DNA of 64,000 nucleotides from Nocardiopsis algeriensis (lineage in GTDB: Bacteria > Actinomycetota > Actinomycetes > Streptosporangiales > Streptosporangiaceae). Positions 8,201 to 15,967 of this stretch are shown piece by piece. The stretch covers positions 124,001-188,000 of the forward strand of contig NZ_JACHJO010000006.1 in NCBI RefSeq assembly GCF_014203695.1, given 5' to 3'. Within the stretch, counting starts at the first letter, position 1, and each line of letters begins with the position of its first letter. Position numbers and translations under genes: made by a program. The notes under the pieces were generated by a model. The model was not told the origin of the DNA. It ran no database searches and saw only the letters and a program-made list of their open reading frames with translations.

Positions 8201-10140
8201 GAGAGAAGGAGTACCTGCCCTTCGAGGGGATCGTGCTCGCCGACACCTTCCAGCTGAGCGAGGAGCGGGACACCATTCCAGGAACGCTGCTGGGAGCGAA
8301 CAGCGACCGAGCCCGTCGGCAGCTGGAGCAGAACATCCGGGTGGTCATCGGCAATCCGCCGTACTCGTCGGGGCAGACCAGCCAGAATGACAACAACCAG
8401 AACCAGTCCTACGAAAAGCTCGACGCACGGATCGCAGAGACGTACGCGGCGGGCTCCACCGCGCAGAACAAGAATTCGCTGTACGACTCCTACATCCGGG
8501 CCATCCGGTGGGCCTCGGACCGGATCGAGGACGGGGGCGTGGTCTGCTACGTCACCAACGGCGGCTACATCGATGGCAACACGGCATCGGGGCTCAGAAA
8601 GAGCCTAGTGTCGGAGTTCGACTACATCTACTGCCTCAACCTGCGCGGCAATGCGCGTACGGCAGGAGAGCAGCGGCGCAAGGAAGCTGGGAACGTCTTT
8701 GGGTCAGGGAGCCGGAACACGGTTGCTGTTCTGCTCCTGGTAAAGAACGGTCAGGGCAATGGGCAGGGGAGGCTGGTCTACCACTCTGTTGCCGACTACC
8801 TGAGCCGGAGCGAGAAGCTCAACATTGTAGCGGCTGGCGGCCTCGACACGATTACATGGCAGGAGATCGCTCCGAGCTCCGAAGGGGATTGGATCAATCA
8901 AAGAGATGAGAGGTTCAGGTGCTTCTCTCCGATTGGGGATCGTGATTCAAGCAGAGGGATTTTTGCGGCTTACTCCCGTGGTCTTGCCTCTGGGAGAGAC
9001 GCTTGGGTTTACAACTTCAGTGAGGCCAAACTGCGGGGCAATGTCGAGCGCATGATCGGCTTCTACAACAGCCAGGTTGACGGATTCCGTGAGTATTGTG
9101 AGGAAAAAGGGATTCGTGAGCCTAGCAATGACGACGTGGTCAAGTTCATTGACTACGACAGTGCCAAAATCAGCTGGAATAGGGCTGATAAGATTGGTGT
9201 GAAAAGGGGGAGGTTTCGCGCTTTTGGGCTGGCGTCGGTCATGTTTGGTACTTATCGCCCTTTCGTCAAACAGCGAGTGTACTTCAGTCGTGGAATGAAT
9301 GACATGGTGTATGCTCTCCCCGTGGTATTCCCTGTGTCCGGGGAAAGGAATTTCGGGTTTTATAATGTTGGCAGCGGTTCGGCGGTTCCATTTTCCGTCC
9401 TCATGATGGACGCCCTGCCCGACCTTCATGTCACTGGAGCAGGTAGCGGAGGCCAATTCTTCCCTCGCTACACCTACCGTGAGAGTGCCGGAGACAATCT
9501 CTTCAGTTCTCAGGATGAAGGGCTCCAGCAGGTCGACAACATCACCGATTTCGCCCTCGCCGACTTCCGCAAGATCTACGGCTCCGATGTCACCAAGGAC
9601 GACATCTTCTACTACACCTATGGCCTTCTTCACTCTGAGGACTACCGCACGCAGTTCGCCGCTGACCTGAAGAAGTCCCTGCCGCGTATTCCCAAAGTCG
9701 CCGGTTTCCGTGAGTTCGTCGATGCCGGGCGCAACCTCGCCGTCCTCCACATCGGCTACGAGACCGTCCAGCCCTACCCGCTGGAGCGGACGATCACCGG
9801 CCCCACGCCGGCGCCCGCGCGCGAGGTGTACCGCGTGCAGAAGATGAAGTTCGCCGACAAGAGCGACCGCTCCACGATCGTCTACAACTCCCGGGTCACC
9901 GTCAGCGGCATTCCTGAGCGGGCCTACCGCTACCAGCTCGGAGCGCGCTCGGCCGTCGAGTGGGTCATGGACCGCTACCAGGTCAAGACCGACGAGGCCA
10001 GTGGCATCGTCAACGACCCCAACGACTGGTCCGACGACCCGCGCTACATTATCGACCTCCTGGGTCGGATCGTCACCGTGAGCCTGGAGACCGTCGACAT
10101 CGTCGAGTCCTTGCCGCCGTTGGAGATCTTGGAGGACTGA
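5254..10140 (+). CDS. Type ISP restriction-modification enzyme (nuclease-helicase-methyltransferase)
   Basis: A single polypeptide of about 1,628 residues that both cuts and methylates DNA. Domains in order: an Mrr-like PD-(D/E)xK nuclease (Asp65 in HGIDLVAE, Gln79-Cys80-Lys81); a superfamily 2 helicase/translocase with Walker A CGTGKT (about 196-201), DEAH at 334-337, TATP motif and QSVGRVMR at about 588; a helical coupler; an N6-adenine methyltransferase with motif I DPFTGTGTF (about 917) and motif IV NPPY at 1034; and a C-terminal target-recognition region ending with the signature YYTYGLLHSEDYR. Length and order match LlaGI and LlaBIII. All key catalytic motifs are intact. The GTG at 5254 is chosen for AAAGGA at 5237; an open frame extends back to 5191. 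About 8,930-9,420, in the recognition region, is visibly more AT-rich than the rest, as expected if specificity was exchanged. An hsdR remnant lies upstream. Confidence 0.93.
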   Translation: MPVTVHDVISSIREQSRNNHERGSRFERLMVSYLQSDPQFSRRFTRVHRWADWPEAPSKQDHGIDLVAETVDGGYCAIQCKFYEGTHRLQKDDIDSFFTASGKEPFTQRLIVSTTDTWGRAAEEALCGQQIPVTRLGLGEIAQSPVSWDQVWPTIDTEVVLQPLPLHEPLPHQRAAVDDVLTGFARHDRGKLVMACGTGKTFTSLKIAEELAADLESKDRRHTTTRVLFLVPSIALLSQSLREWSAQCRTSMRAFAVCSDAKVGRRSSADDLQDLRSHDLALPATTDASVLLDQVKRSFSGERLQVVFSTYQSLGTVHTAQKLGLGNFDLVICDEAHRTTGVTRSGEEASSFVKVHDREYLKADRRLYMTATPRLFDDNSKSSAKSNNAVLCSMDDEEVYGPEFHRLGFGRAVEEGLLTDYKVLILNVDEAFLANALQSQLSEDGELKLDDAAKVIGCWNGLAKKIGKAPAGQSFEPGEPPMRRAVAFARTIAESKKLADKFAQVVDGVNAQADEQSRSGLRCEVEHVDGSYNALERNRLLDWLKADAGDDTCRILSNARCLSEGIDVPALDAVLFLHPRKSVVDVVQSVGRVMRRAESKKFGYIILPVGVPTDVSPAKALGDNKRYKAVWQVLQALRAHDDRFNATINKINLNRNKPDNIMVGTVTAEDFDGLRESVGGDSGQSTGEGSDSATAVVADGFQQQVLDYDWGALREAIYTRIVDKVGERHYWADWARDIAEIAERHVARIRAATADVESEKGRAFAGFVEELQANLNPGVDRDRAADMLAQHMITKPVFDALFKDYDFAGHNPVSLAMEKMLTALEDEFIGSEAETLEGFYASVRKRAEGIDNHEGRQQVITELYENFFKKALPKTAEAFGIVYTPVEIVDFILRITNQALDKHFDSNLSNEGVHVIDPFTGTGTFLVRLLQLGLIRPDDLLRKYTQELHANEIVLLAYYIAAVNIEAAFHQQWEGRGGAKNGGEKEYLPFEGIVLADTFQLSEERDTIPGTLLGANSDRARRQLEQNIRVVIGNPPYSSGQTSQNDNNQNQSYEKLDARIAETYAAGSTAQNKNSLYDSYIRAIRWASDRIEDGGVVCYVTNGGYIDGNTASGLRKSLVSEFDYIYCLNLRGNARTAGEQRRKEAGNVFGSGSRNTVAVLLLVKNGQGNGQGRLVYHSVADYLSRSEKLNIVAAGGLDTITWQEIAPSSEGDWINQRDERFRCFSPIGDRDSSRGIFAAYSRGLASGRDAWVYNFSEAKLRGNVERMIGFYNSQVDGFREYCEEKGIREPSNDDVVKFIDYDSAKISWNRADKIGVKRGRFRAFGLASVMFGTYRPFVKQRVYFSRGMNDMVYALPVVFPVSGERNFGFYNVGSGSAVPFSVLMMDALPDLHVTGAGSGGQFFPRYTYRESAGDNLFSSQDEGLQQVDNITDFALADFRKIYGSDVTKDDIFYYTYGLLHSEDYRTQFAADLKKSLPRIPKVAGFREFVDAGRNLAVLHIGYETVQPYPLERTITGPTPAPAREVYRVQKMKFADKSDRSTIVYNSRVTVSGIPERAYRYQLGARSAVEWVMDRYQVKTDEASGIVNDPNDWSDDPRYIIDLLGRIVTVSLETVDIVESLPPLEILED

Positions 10141-10169
10141 CGGTCCTTCCCTGCTGCGGAAACGCGACG

Positions 10170-10200
10170 GGGTGTCCCTGCCAAGACCGCGGGGACGCCC
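10170..10200 (+). terminator. Hairpin after the restriction-modification gene
   Basis: GGGTGTCCC (10170-10178) can pair with GGGACGCCC (10192-10200), 9 bp with one G-U pair and a loop of about 13 nt, 30 bases past the stop at 10140. No T-run. It is also within range of the leftward Nudix remnant and may serve both directions. Confidence 0.45.
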
Positions 10201-10215
10201 TTCGTGCTCGGGGCG

Positions 10216-10646
10216 TCAGGAAACCCCCGCCCCGAGCAAGCGGTGGCCGTCGTGGGCGCGTACGGGCGGGTGGAGCTGGTCGAGGGCGTCGAAGACCCGC
10301 AGGGCCCGCATCGGCGGTACGCGGCGCGCCACCTCGTCACGGGCCAGCCGGACCGCGTCGGTGACCTCGTCCGTGGGGGCGGGCTCCCCGGAGAGGGAAT
10401 CGGACAGGAACGCCAGTGTCAGGACGTCCCGCTTCATGTTCTTGTGGACGCCGGTGAGCCGCAGCGGCGTGACGGTCATCCCTGTCTCCTCCAGCACCTC
10501 GGGCAGATGCATTCCTGAGGTGTCTCCCCGGGCTCGAGTGGCGGCCCCGAGGAGGAACAGGCCCGGTAGGACATGCTTGGGTGCGCTGTGGCCCGTTCGA
10601 TGATGACGCAGGCGGTGTCGTGGCCAGCGCTGGTCAGGGCGGACAC
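10216..10646 (-). pseudogene. Frameshifted Nudix hydrolase
   Basis: Two leftward frames together spell a Nudix protein. From the GTG at 10646 one frame gives VSALTSAGHDTACVIIERA, then GPPLEPGETPQE, the start of the Nudix box. The rest of the box (PEVLEETGM), then RLTGVHKNMKRDVLTLAF and VRVFDALDQL-like C-terminal residues, are in another frame ending at 10216. The box is therefore split by a frameshift near 10,510-10,520, and the Arg normally before the first Glu of REVLEETG reads as Pro. The intact family hydrolyses nucleoside diphosphates linked to another moiety. A sequencing error cannot be excluded, but the altered residue and the position beside a restriction gene fit genuine decay. Confidence 0.72.
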
Positions 10647-10756
10647 GCGCAGGGCGGGTCGTGCAGGGACGTTCGCCCCGCTCTGTCCCCCGGTCCTTCG
10701 GATGGGCCCCTTCCGGTCGGGCCGCCACCGCTCCTGCCCCGCCAGTAAGAGCGTCT

Positions 10757-10945
10757 ATGCCTCTGACCTGCGCTGTCGACGTCCTCTACGAGGGCGGAAA
10801 GGCCTACATCGACTCCCAGGCGGACCAGCTCCTGGAGAGCGGCAAGTCCCGGAATGTCGACATCCAGCTCACCGTCCCCGGCGATCCGGCTGCCCTCCCG
10901 GAGGAGTACCCCCTCGCCGGGCTGCGCGTCACCCGGCTGGCCTGA
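10757..10945 (+). CDS. Hypothetical 62-residue protein
   Basis: The ATG at 10757 opens a 62-codon frame beginning MPLTCAVDVLYEGGKAYIDS and ending LAGLRVTRLA. Codon third positions are G/C-rich, like real genes here. The residues after the start are mixed and not repetitive, so it looks protein-like rather than a shadow frame. The ribosome-binding site is weak (AAGAGCG). I do not recognise the family. It could be a tail of a larger decayed gene, since it lies between a Nudix pseudogene and a transporter gene. Confidence 0.4.
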   Translation: MPLTCAVDVLYEGGKAYIDSQADQLLESGKSRNVDIQLTVPGDPAALPEEYPLAGLRVTRLA

Positions 10946-11017
10946 CCCGGGGTACCGTTCGCCGCGCCGGCGGAGGCGGGCCGCCGGCACGCGGACAGGG
11001 GCGGAACCCGGCGCGGT

Positions 11018-12004
11018 TCACGTGCGTGCGGCGCCGGGCCTGGGAGGCGCCGCACCTCCTCCCCCCGCCGGGGCCAGGACGAGCACGGCCAGGGCCAGCG
11101 CGACGGCTCCCAGGCCGAGCAGGCCCGCGCCTCCCAGGGTCTCGCCCACGACGAGGACGGCGAGCACCGCGGCGACCGCCGGTTCGAGCAGGGTCACCGT
11201 CGTGGCCGTGCTCGCCGGGACCCGGGCCAGTCCGAGGCCGAAGAGGAGGTAGCCCAGGAACATGGGCACCAGCGCCATGTAGGCGGCCACGGCGAAGGAC
11301 TGCGCGGAGGCGAGCAGGGGAGCGCCGGTGACCGCCAGGACCGGCATCAGCAGCACGCCTCCGGCCCCGAAGACCGCGCCCATGGACGCGGCCCGGTCGA
11401 TGCCGCGCCCCATGAGTCCGTGGGCCGCCCAGGAGAACAGGGCGTAGGTGGCACCCGCCACGAGCCCGAGCGTGATACCGGCCGCCGTCCGCCCCGGCGA
11501 GGCCGAGGGGCCCTCCGCGGCGGACAGGCACAGCAGCGCGCTGCCGATGGCACCCAGCAGCGCGGCCGCCGTCCACCAGCGGCCCAGGGGCCTGCGCTGC
11601 ACCACCAGTTCCAGGAGGCCCGAGGCCAGCGGCGCGGAGGCGAGGGAGACCACCGTGCCCACCGCCACGCCCGCCAGGTGCATCGAGCCGTAGAACGCCA
11701 GGGGGTAGACGCCCACGGCGACGGCGCCCGCCACCACGAGGGCCAGGTTCTCCCGCAGTCTGGCGCGCGCCGACCGCAGCGCGGGCAGGGCGATCAGGGC
11801 CTGGAGCAGTCCGCCGATCCCCAGGGCGGCCGAGCCGATGGCCAGCGGACCGGCCTCCGGGGCGAAGGTGGCCGCCGTGCCGGTCGTGCCCCACAGGACC
11901 GAGGTGACGGTGATCGCGCCGATCCCGGCCAGGCGGCGGGGCGCGGCGCCGACCGGGCCCCGGGCAATAGTGCGCGGTCGTGTCCCCGTGCGATCCGTGT
12001 CCAC
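11018..12004 (-). CDS. EamA-family (drug/metabolite) transporter
   Basis: This inner-membrane transporter has 328 residues and ten predicted membrane helices in two repeated EamA halves (about residues 30-165 and 180-310). The first half starts with the typical ITVTSVLWGTTGTAATF; the second half ends with the conserved helix pair containing ASTATTVTLLEPAVAAVLAV and GETLG. EamA proteins export amino acids or other metabolites; the substrate cannot be told from sequence. The start is GTG at 12004 with GGAGG about 10 bases before it. It is monocistronic. The first 25 and last 20 residues are basic or Pro/Ala/Gly-rich tails outside the membrane core. Confidence 0.92.
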   Translation of the reverse strand: MDTDRTGTRPRTIARGPVGAAPRRLAGIGAITVTSVLWGTTGTAATFAPEAGPLAIGSAALGIGGLLQALIALPALRSARARLRENLALVVAGAVAVGVYPLAFYGSMHLAGVAVGTVVSLASAPLASGLLELVVQRRPLGRWWTAAALLGAIGSALLCLSAAEGPSASPGRTAAGITLGLVAGATYALFSWAAHGLMGRGIDRAASMGAVFGAGGVLLMPVLAVTGAPLLASAQSFAVAAYMALVPMFLGYLLFGLGLARVPASTATTVTLLEPAVAAVLAVLVVGETLGGAGLLGLGAVALALAVLVLAPAGGGGAAPPRPGAART

Positions 12005-12097
12005 CCTCGTGCACCTCCGGCTCCGAACGGGTGGACCAACCTACCCGGTCGGAGCGGCGCCTCCGGCGGTGGGGCCGGGTCGTGGGGGGCAGGACGC

Positions 12098-12652
12098 TCA
12101 TGTCCCGCCGGAGAGGCGGGAGTTCCTGCTCTGGACGACGAGGGAGGCCAGAATGCCCGCGAGCATGCCGACGCCCGGAAGTACACCGCTGACGAAGGGC
12201 ACCGGCTCCGGCACACCGACGAGCACCAGCGCCAGGCCCAGGAGACCGAGGGCGCTGATGTAGGCGGCGGCGTACATCAGCGAACCGGACCTCCAGTGTC
12301 GGGCCAGCGGGAAGAAGTGCGCACCGACCACGAGGGCGATCCAGGCGACGTTGGCCTGCACGGGCGCGTCGAACAGGCGCAGCACCTGCAGGCCTCCGAA
12401 GAGCAGGACGGCCTCGACGAGGACGACCGCGCCGAAGAAGCCGTCGAACCTCGTCTGCGGGGAGTCGGGCCCCGGCTGTACCGCGGGTCTGCGGCCGAGG
12501 AACACGGTCAGCGCGATGATCGCGATGAACGCGGCGACCGCGAGGGCACGCAGCACTAGGGCGACGGAAGGGGGAAGAGGGGGACCGGAGTTGGCGAGCA
12601 CGAACGCCAGACCGAACCCGGAACCGATGTGGAAACCGAGGAAGCGCGTCAT
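12098..12652 (-). CDS. Hypothetical membrane protein
   Basis: The protein has 184 residues from the ATG at 12652. The open frame continues upstream, but that extension is Arg/Pro-rich and is read as non-coding. About five hydrophobic helices are visible: VALVLRALAVAAFIAIIAL, FGAVVLVEAVLLFGGL, VAWIALVVGAHFF, YAAAYISALGLLGLALVLV and FVSGVLPGVGMLAGILASL. No family is recognised for certain; the pattern is like small uncharacterised actinomycete membrane proteins of this size. It lies 93 bases upstream of, and in the same direction as, the EamA transporter. No strong ribosome-binding site is seen. Confidence 0.7.
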   Translation of the reverse strand: MTRFLGFHIGSGFGLAFVLANSGPPLPPSVALVLRALAVAAFIAIIALTVFLGRRPAVQPGPDSPQTRFDGFFGAVVLVEAVLLFGGLQVLRLFDAPVQANVAWIALVVGAHFFPLARHWRSGSLMYAAAYISALGLLGLALVLVGVPEPVPFVSGVLPGVGMLAGILASLVVQSRNSRLSGGT

Positions 12653-12783
12653 GCGGCGAAAGTAACGGAGGCGGACCTGTCCGGACAGATCTTTTTCGGC
12701 CGGAACCCGTGCGGGGCCGGGGCGGTGTCCTCGCGGACGGCGTCCCGGCCCCGCTTCCTCCTGCTCCTGTGCGGCCCCGTGCC

Positions 12784-13491
12784 TCAGCGCAGACGGCGGG
12801 CGCGCAGCACCACGTCCTCGACGTGGTGCGCACCGGAGCTGTGCTCGGCCACCACTCGCGGCCGCTGCTCGTTCACCTCCACCTCCCACCGGTCGTCGAG
12901 CAGCGCGGCGACGTCCGGCGGCTGCACGAAGTCGGCGTGGTCGAAGCGGTGGCCCTCTTCCCCGTGGTCGTGGTGATCCCCGTGCTCCCCGTGGTCCTCC
13001 GAGAACGCGTGGTGCACGAACAGCAGCACGCCGCCGGGCGCGACGAGGTCGAGCAGCACGCGCTCGGCCTCCCCGCCGGGGGTACGCAGCAGGGCCGGGT
13101 ACTGGGCGGAGACGAGGTCGAAGGACGCCTGGGGCAGCCGCGCTTCCACGAGCCCCGAGTGCACCCAGCGGGGGGACACCCCGGCGTCGCGCGCGTGCGC
13201 GGCGGCCCGCTCCAGCGCCACGGTCGAGACCTCGAGCGCGGTCACGTCCCAGCCCCGCCTCGCCAGCCAGACGGCGTCAGCGCCCTCGCCGCAGCCCACG
13301 TCGAGCACCCGGCCGGGCGGGAGGTCGGCGGCCTCGACCACGAGAGCGCCGTTGGGGTTCCCGCTCCACACCCGCTCCTGGGCGGAGTACAGCTCGTCCC
13401 ACTCCTTCTGCAGCGCGGGGTCCACGGCGTGTCCGCCGGCGGGGCGGGAGGCGTCGGATCCGGACGGTCCTGTCACGGTGTCGTCGTTCAT
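12784..13491 (-). CDS. SAM-dependent class I methyltransferase
   Basis: This 235-residue protein has a Rossmann methyltransferase core. Motif I is VLDVGCGEGADAVWLARRGW at about residues 64-83, followed by the acidic residue of strand 2 (VTALEVS) and motif IV region SFDLVSAQYPALLR. It resembles TehB / SAM-methyltransferase domain 25 proteins of actinomycetes, whose substrates are mostly unknown. A loop near residue 170 carries seven His in 24 residues (between AFSEDHGE and FDHADF), richer than usual and possibly metal-binding. The ATG at 13491 is preceded by GGTTGGAGG. It is leftward and apparently monocistronic. Confidence 0.88.
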   Translation of the reverse strand: MNDDTVTGPSGSDASRPAGGHAVDPALQKEWDELYSAQERVWSGNPNGALVVEAADLPPGRVLDVGCGEGADAVWLARRGWDVTALEVSTVALERAAAHARDAGVSPRWVHSGLVEARLPQASFDLVSAQYPALLRTPGGEAERVLLDLVAPGGVLLFVHHAFSEDHGEHGDHHDHGEEGHRFDHADFVQPPDVAALLDDRWEVEVNEQRPRVVAEHSSGAHHVEDVVLRARRLR

Positions 13492-13620
13492 GCCTCCAAC
13501 CTCGCCCCTTGCACCGCACCTGCGCAATTTTCGTTGCCGGAGTGGCAAGAACGCTGGATACGAGCCTGCCCGGAGCGTCCGGGGACGCCTGGCGGTCGGC
13601 GGAGGACCGACCTGGCGAGA

Positions 13621-13663
13621 CCGCCCCGGGAGGACGTCGGGGACGCGCTTCCTCCCGGGGCGG
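13621..13663 (-). terminator. Hairpin terminator of the MBL-fold gene
   Basis: CCGCCCCGGGAGG (13621-13633) pairs perfectly with CCTCCCGGGGCGG (13651-13663), a 13-bp stem, just past the leftward stop at 13674. There is no U-tract, as is usual in this genome. Confidence 0.6.
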
Positions 13664-13673
13664 CGGACCCGGG

Positions 13674-14642
13674 TCAGACGTCGGCGAGCCGGCCGCGCAG
13701 CATGAGGTCCATCACCGCCATGAAGCGGTCCGTACGCCGCCTGCCGATCACGAAGGGGTGCTCCCCGCCGGTCCGGCCGCGCAACTCCTCCACCCGCTGG
13801 AGTCCGTGGTCGACCGGGTGGTTGGACAGCTCCACGTCCACCCGTGCCTCGTGCATGCGCCTGCGGAAGGAGCGGACGGACGCCAGGTAGGTGCGCAGTT
13901 CCGAGGCCGTCCCGGGCGGCTGGGTGCCGCCCCACAGCATGGCCGTGTGGCGCCCCGCTCCGTCCCGCACCGGAAAGACGGGGGAAACAGTGCCGGGGGT
14001 GTGACCCGGCGTATGGTACAGGCGGAGCGTCGTGCCGCCGAGGGTGAGCCGCTGCCCGTCGGCGATCTCCAGGTCTTGCGCGGGGGCGTGCTCGGGCCGG
14101 GCCTCGGCGACGAGGTCCCAGTCCTGCGGAGCCATGAGCACGCGCGCCCCGTAGTGGTCGGCGAGATACTGCGCGCCGCCGAAGTGGTCCACGTGGCCGT
14201 GGGTGACGACGACGTACCGGATCTCCTCCGGATCGGCACCCAGGGAGACCAGCCCCGGGACGAGAACGTCCCGGGCGTCCTCCGGAGACCTCAGGGCGTC
14301 GATCAGCACGATGCCGCCGTCGGTCAGGAGCGCCATGGCGTGGACGAAGCCCACGCTGAGCATGGCGAGATCGTCGAACAGCATGATCGGCTCGGGCGCG
14401 GTCAGGTCGGGGATGACGGTGGCGGGGTCCATCGCCCTCACCAGGGCCAGCAGGACCGGGTCGTCCCCGGCCAGCGTGCGGGCGCGGTCGTAGTAGGGCT
14501 GCCCGTCACCGGGGGCCGCCGCGGCGGCGGGCGCCGGGCCGAGCAGGCCGGTGCCGGCCGCGAGGCCGAGGGCGGCGAGCTGGGCGAAGCGGCGCCTCGG
14601 CAGCGGGCGGGCCGTGTCGTCGGGATGGAGCGAGGACGTCAC
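13674..14642 (-). CDS. Tat-exported metallo-beta-lactamase-fold hydrolase
   Basis: The protein has 322 residues. An N-terminal twin-arginine signal (PRRRFAQLAALGLAAG, cleavage likely after the Ala-run near residue 43) is followed by an MBL-fold domain with the zinc motif THGHVDHFGG and later metal-binding histidines (YHTPGHTPG). The fold covers beta-lactamases, glyoxalases, lactonases and others. The ordering and spacing recall subclass-B3-like or alkyl-sulfatase-like hydrolases, but substrate is not predictable. Transport in a folded state by Tat fits a zinc enzyme. The start is GTG at 14642 with AGGGAG seven bases upstream. A strong hairpin ends the transcript. Confidence 0.9.
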   Translation of the reverse strand: MTSSLHPDDTARPLPRRRFAQLAALGLAAGTGLLGPAPAAAAAPGDGQPYYDRARTLAGDDPVLLALVRAMDPATVIPDLTAPEPIMLFDDLAMLSVGFVHAMALLTDGGIVLIDALRSPEDARDVLVPGLVSLGADPEEIRYVVVTHGHVDHFGGAQYLADHYGARVLMAPQDWDLVAEARPEHAPAQDLEIADGQRLTLGGTTLRLYHTPGHTPGTVSPVFPVRDGAGRHTAMLWGGTQPPGTASELRTYLASVRSFRRRMHEARVDVELSNHPVDHGLQRVEELRGRTGGEHPFVIGRRRTDRFMAVMDLMLRGRLADV

Positions 14643-14874
14643 TGTTTTCTCCCTGGGCCGGTTGTGGTGCGCGGGGGATGACGTACTGCGCGGGGCGGTG
14701 CGGGAGCGCCCCCGCGGGCTTGTGATGCGGTCCACCGGCGGCCGGTTCCGAGTGCGGACCCGCAATGTCCGCTGTGCCTGCTCGGAGACGTTCCGCCTTC
14801 CCCGAGGATTTCGCCGCGTGCCTGCGGGGCACGGCGGGGCGTGCGCAGGGACACGGCACCGGTGCGGAAGGTCG

Positions 14875-14903
14875 TTGCCTTGCCCGGCCCCGCCTGACAC
14901 GAT
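14875..14903 (+). promoter_or_regulatory. Promoter of a leaderless gene (phosphotransferase)
   Basis: TTGCCT (14875-14880), a 17-nt spacer and CACGAT (14898-14903) resemble -35 and -10 boxes. The ATG at 14911 is 8 bases past the -10, where transcription should begin, and no Shine-Dalgarno sequence precedes it. Confidence 0.55.
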
Positions 14904-14910
14904 CGCCGAC

Positions 14911-15861
14911 ATGCCAGGATTCATGACACCCGACCAGATCGCCGACCGCACCGCGCGCGCCCTCGGCGCGGCCGTCGCGGCGGGCCGCGACCTCGGGATC
15001 GAGGTGGACGGGGCGACCGTGCTCCACGACATGTTCTCCGTCGTCGTCCACCTCGCTCCCTCACCCGTGGTGGCCCGGGTCCCCGTGGTCCTGCCGCCGA
15101 ACACCGACCCCGACCGCCAGGCGGCGCAGCAGCAGGCGGAACTCGACGTGGTGGACCGGCTCGCCCGGAAGGGCGCCCCCGTGATCCCGCCGAGCCCGCT
15201 CGTGCCCCGGAAACCGGTGCGGCGCGACGGGTTCTCGATGACGTTCTGGCAGTTCGTCGAACAGGACGCGGAGGCCGAGCCCGACCACGTGCGCAACGCG
15301 GGCCTGGTCGCCGACCTGCACGCCGCGATGCGCGACGACCCGGGTGAGCTGCCGTTCCTGTCGGCGGCCGAACCGGACTTCGTCACCGAGGGCCTCGCCG
15401 CACTGGAGTCCCGCCCCGACCTCATCGAGCCGGCCGATCTCGGCCGGGCCCAGAGGGAGTGGGAGACCCTGGAACCGTTCGTCCGCTCGCGGGAGAAGTT
15501 CGAGGGGGCCTTTCCCGCGGTCGGTCTCCAGCCGATCCACGGGGACGCCCCGGCGGTCAACGTCGTCGCCACCCGGGACGGCCTGCTGCACTCCGACTTC
15601 GAACTGGTCACGTTCGGCCCCGTCGAGTGGGACCTGGCCTTCCTCGGCCCCGAGGGCGAGGCCGCCTACAACGCCGCCGCGCGGCGCCTGGGGATCCGGG
15701 AGCTGGACGAGCACACACTGCACTTCGTCAACGCCGTGGGCATGTGCCGGACGGTGGCCGCCCTCGCCCTCGCGCCGCAGCTGCCCGTGCTCGTGGAGGC
15801 GATGAAGTCCTCCATCGAGCGGTGGCGGGCGACACCGTTCGCCGGGGACCTGGACGGGTGA
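14911..15861 (+). CDS. Aminoglycoside-phosphotransferase-family kinase
   Basis: The protein has 316 residues with the protein-kinase-like fold of the APH family. The catalytic loop reads IHGDAPAVNV (about residues 209-218; HGD followed by Asn) and the metal-binding motif is DFELVTFGPVEWDLAFLG, where DFE replaces the usual D-x-D/DFG. The family phosphorylates small molecules, including aminoglycosides, homoserine, choline and macrolides. Nothing in the sequence shows this one is a resistance enzyme, and orphan APH-like genes are common in actinomycetes. The start at 14911 is supported by a promoter placed for leaderless translation. It is divergent from the MBL-fold gene. Confidence 0.85.
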   Translation: MPGFMTPDQIADRTARALGAAVAAGRDLGIEVDGATVLHDMFSVVVHLAPSPVVARVPVVLPPNTDPDRQAAQQQAELDVVDRLARKGAPVIPPSPLVPRKPVRRDGFSMTFWQFVEQDAEAEPDHVRNAGLVADLHAAMRDDPGELPFLSAAEPDFVTEGLAALESRPDLIEPADLGRAQREWETLEPFVRSREKFEGAFPAVGLQPIHGDAPAVNVVATRDGLLHSDFELVTFGPVEWDLAFLGPEGEAAYNAAARRLGIRELDEHTLHFVNAVGMCRTVAALALAPQLPVLVEAMKSSIERWRATPFAGDLDG

Positions 15862-15908
15862 AGGACGCCCTGGAGGAGACGGGCACTGCGAGATCCACCG
15901 GACACGGC

Positions 15909-15937
15909 CCCCACCGCAGGTACGCACGGCGGTGGGG
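15909..15937. terminator. Bidirectional hairpin terminator
   Basis: CCCCACCGC (15909-15917) pairs with GCGGTGGGG (15929-15937). It lies between the rightward phosphotransferase gene (stop 15861) and the leftward lipoprotein gene (stop 15968), so it can serve both. Confidence 0.55.
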
Positions 15938-15967
15938 CAGGGCGCCGGCCGTCGGGGCAGAAGCGGG

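Noticed and set aside
10661-10756. Longer form of the 62-residue ORF starting at 10661
   Set aside because: The added residues are Arg/Pro/Ser-rich and antisense to the Nudix remnant region; no ribosome-binding site.
12960-12995. His-rich loop of the methyltransferase as a metal-binding regulatory site
   Set aside because: Interesting but such loops vary within this family; no further metal motif or metal-related neighbour supports it.
13935-15611. Very long leftward frame spanning the MBL-fold gene and the phosphotransferase antisense
   Set aside because: Only the part from 14642 leftward reads as a protein with a Tat signal; the rest is the complement of the phosphotransferase gene.
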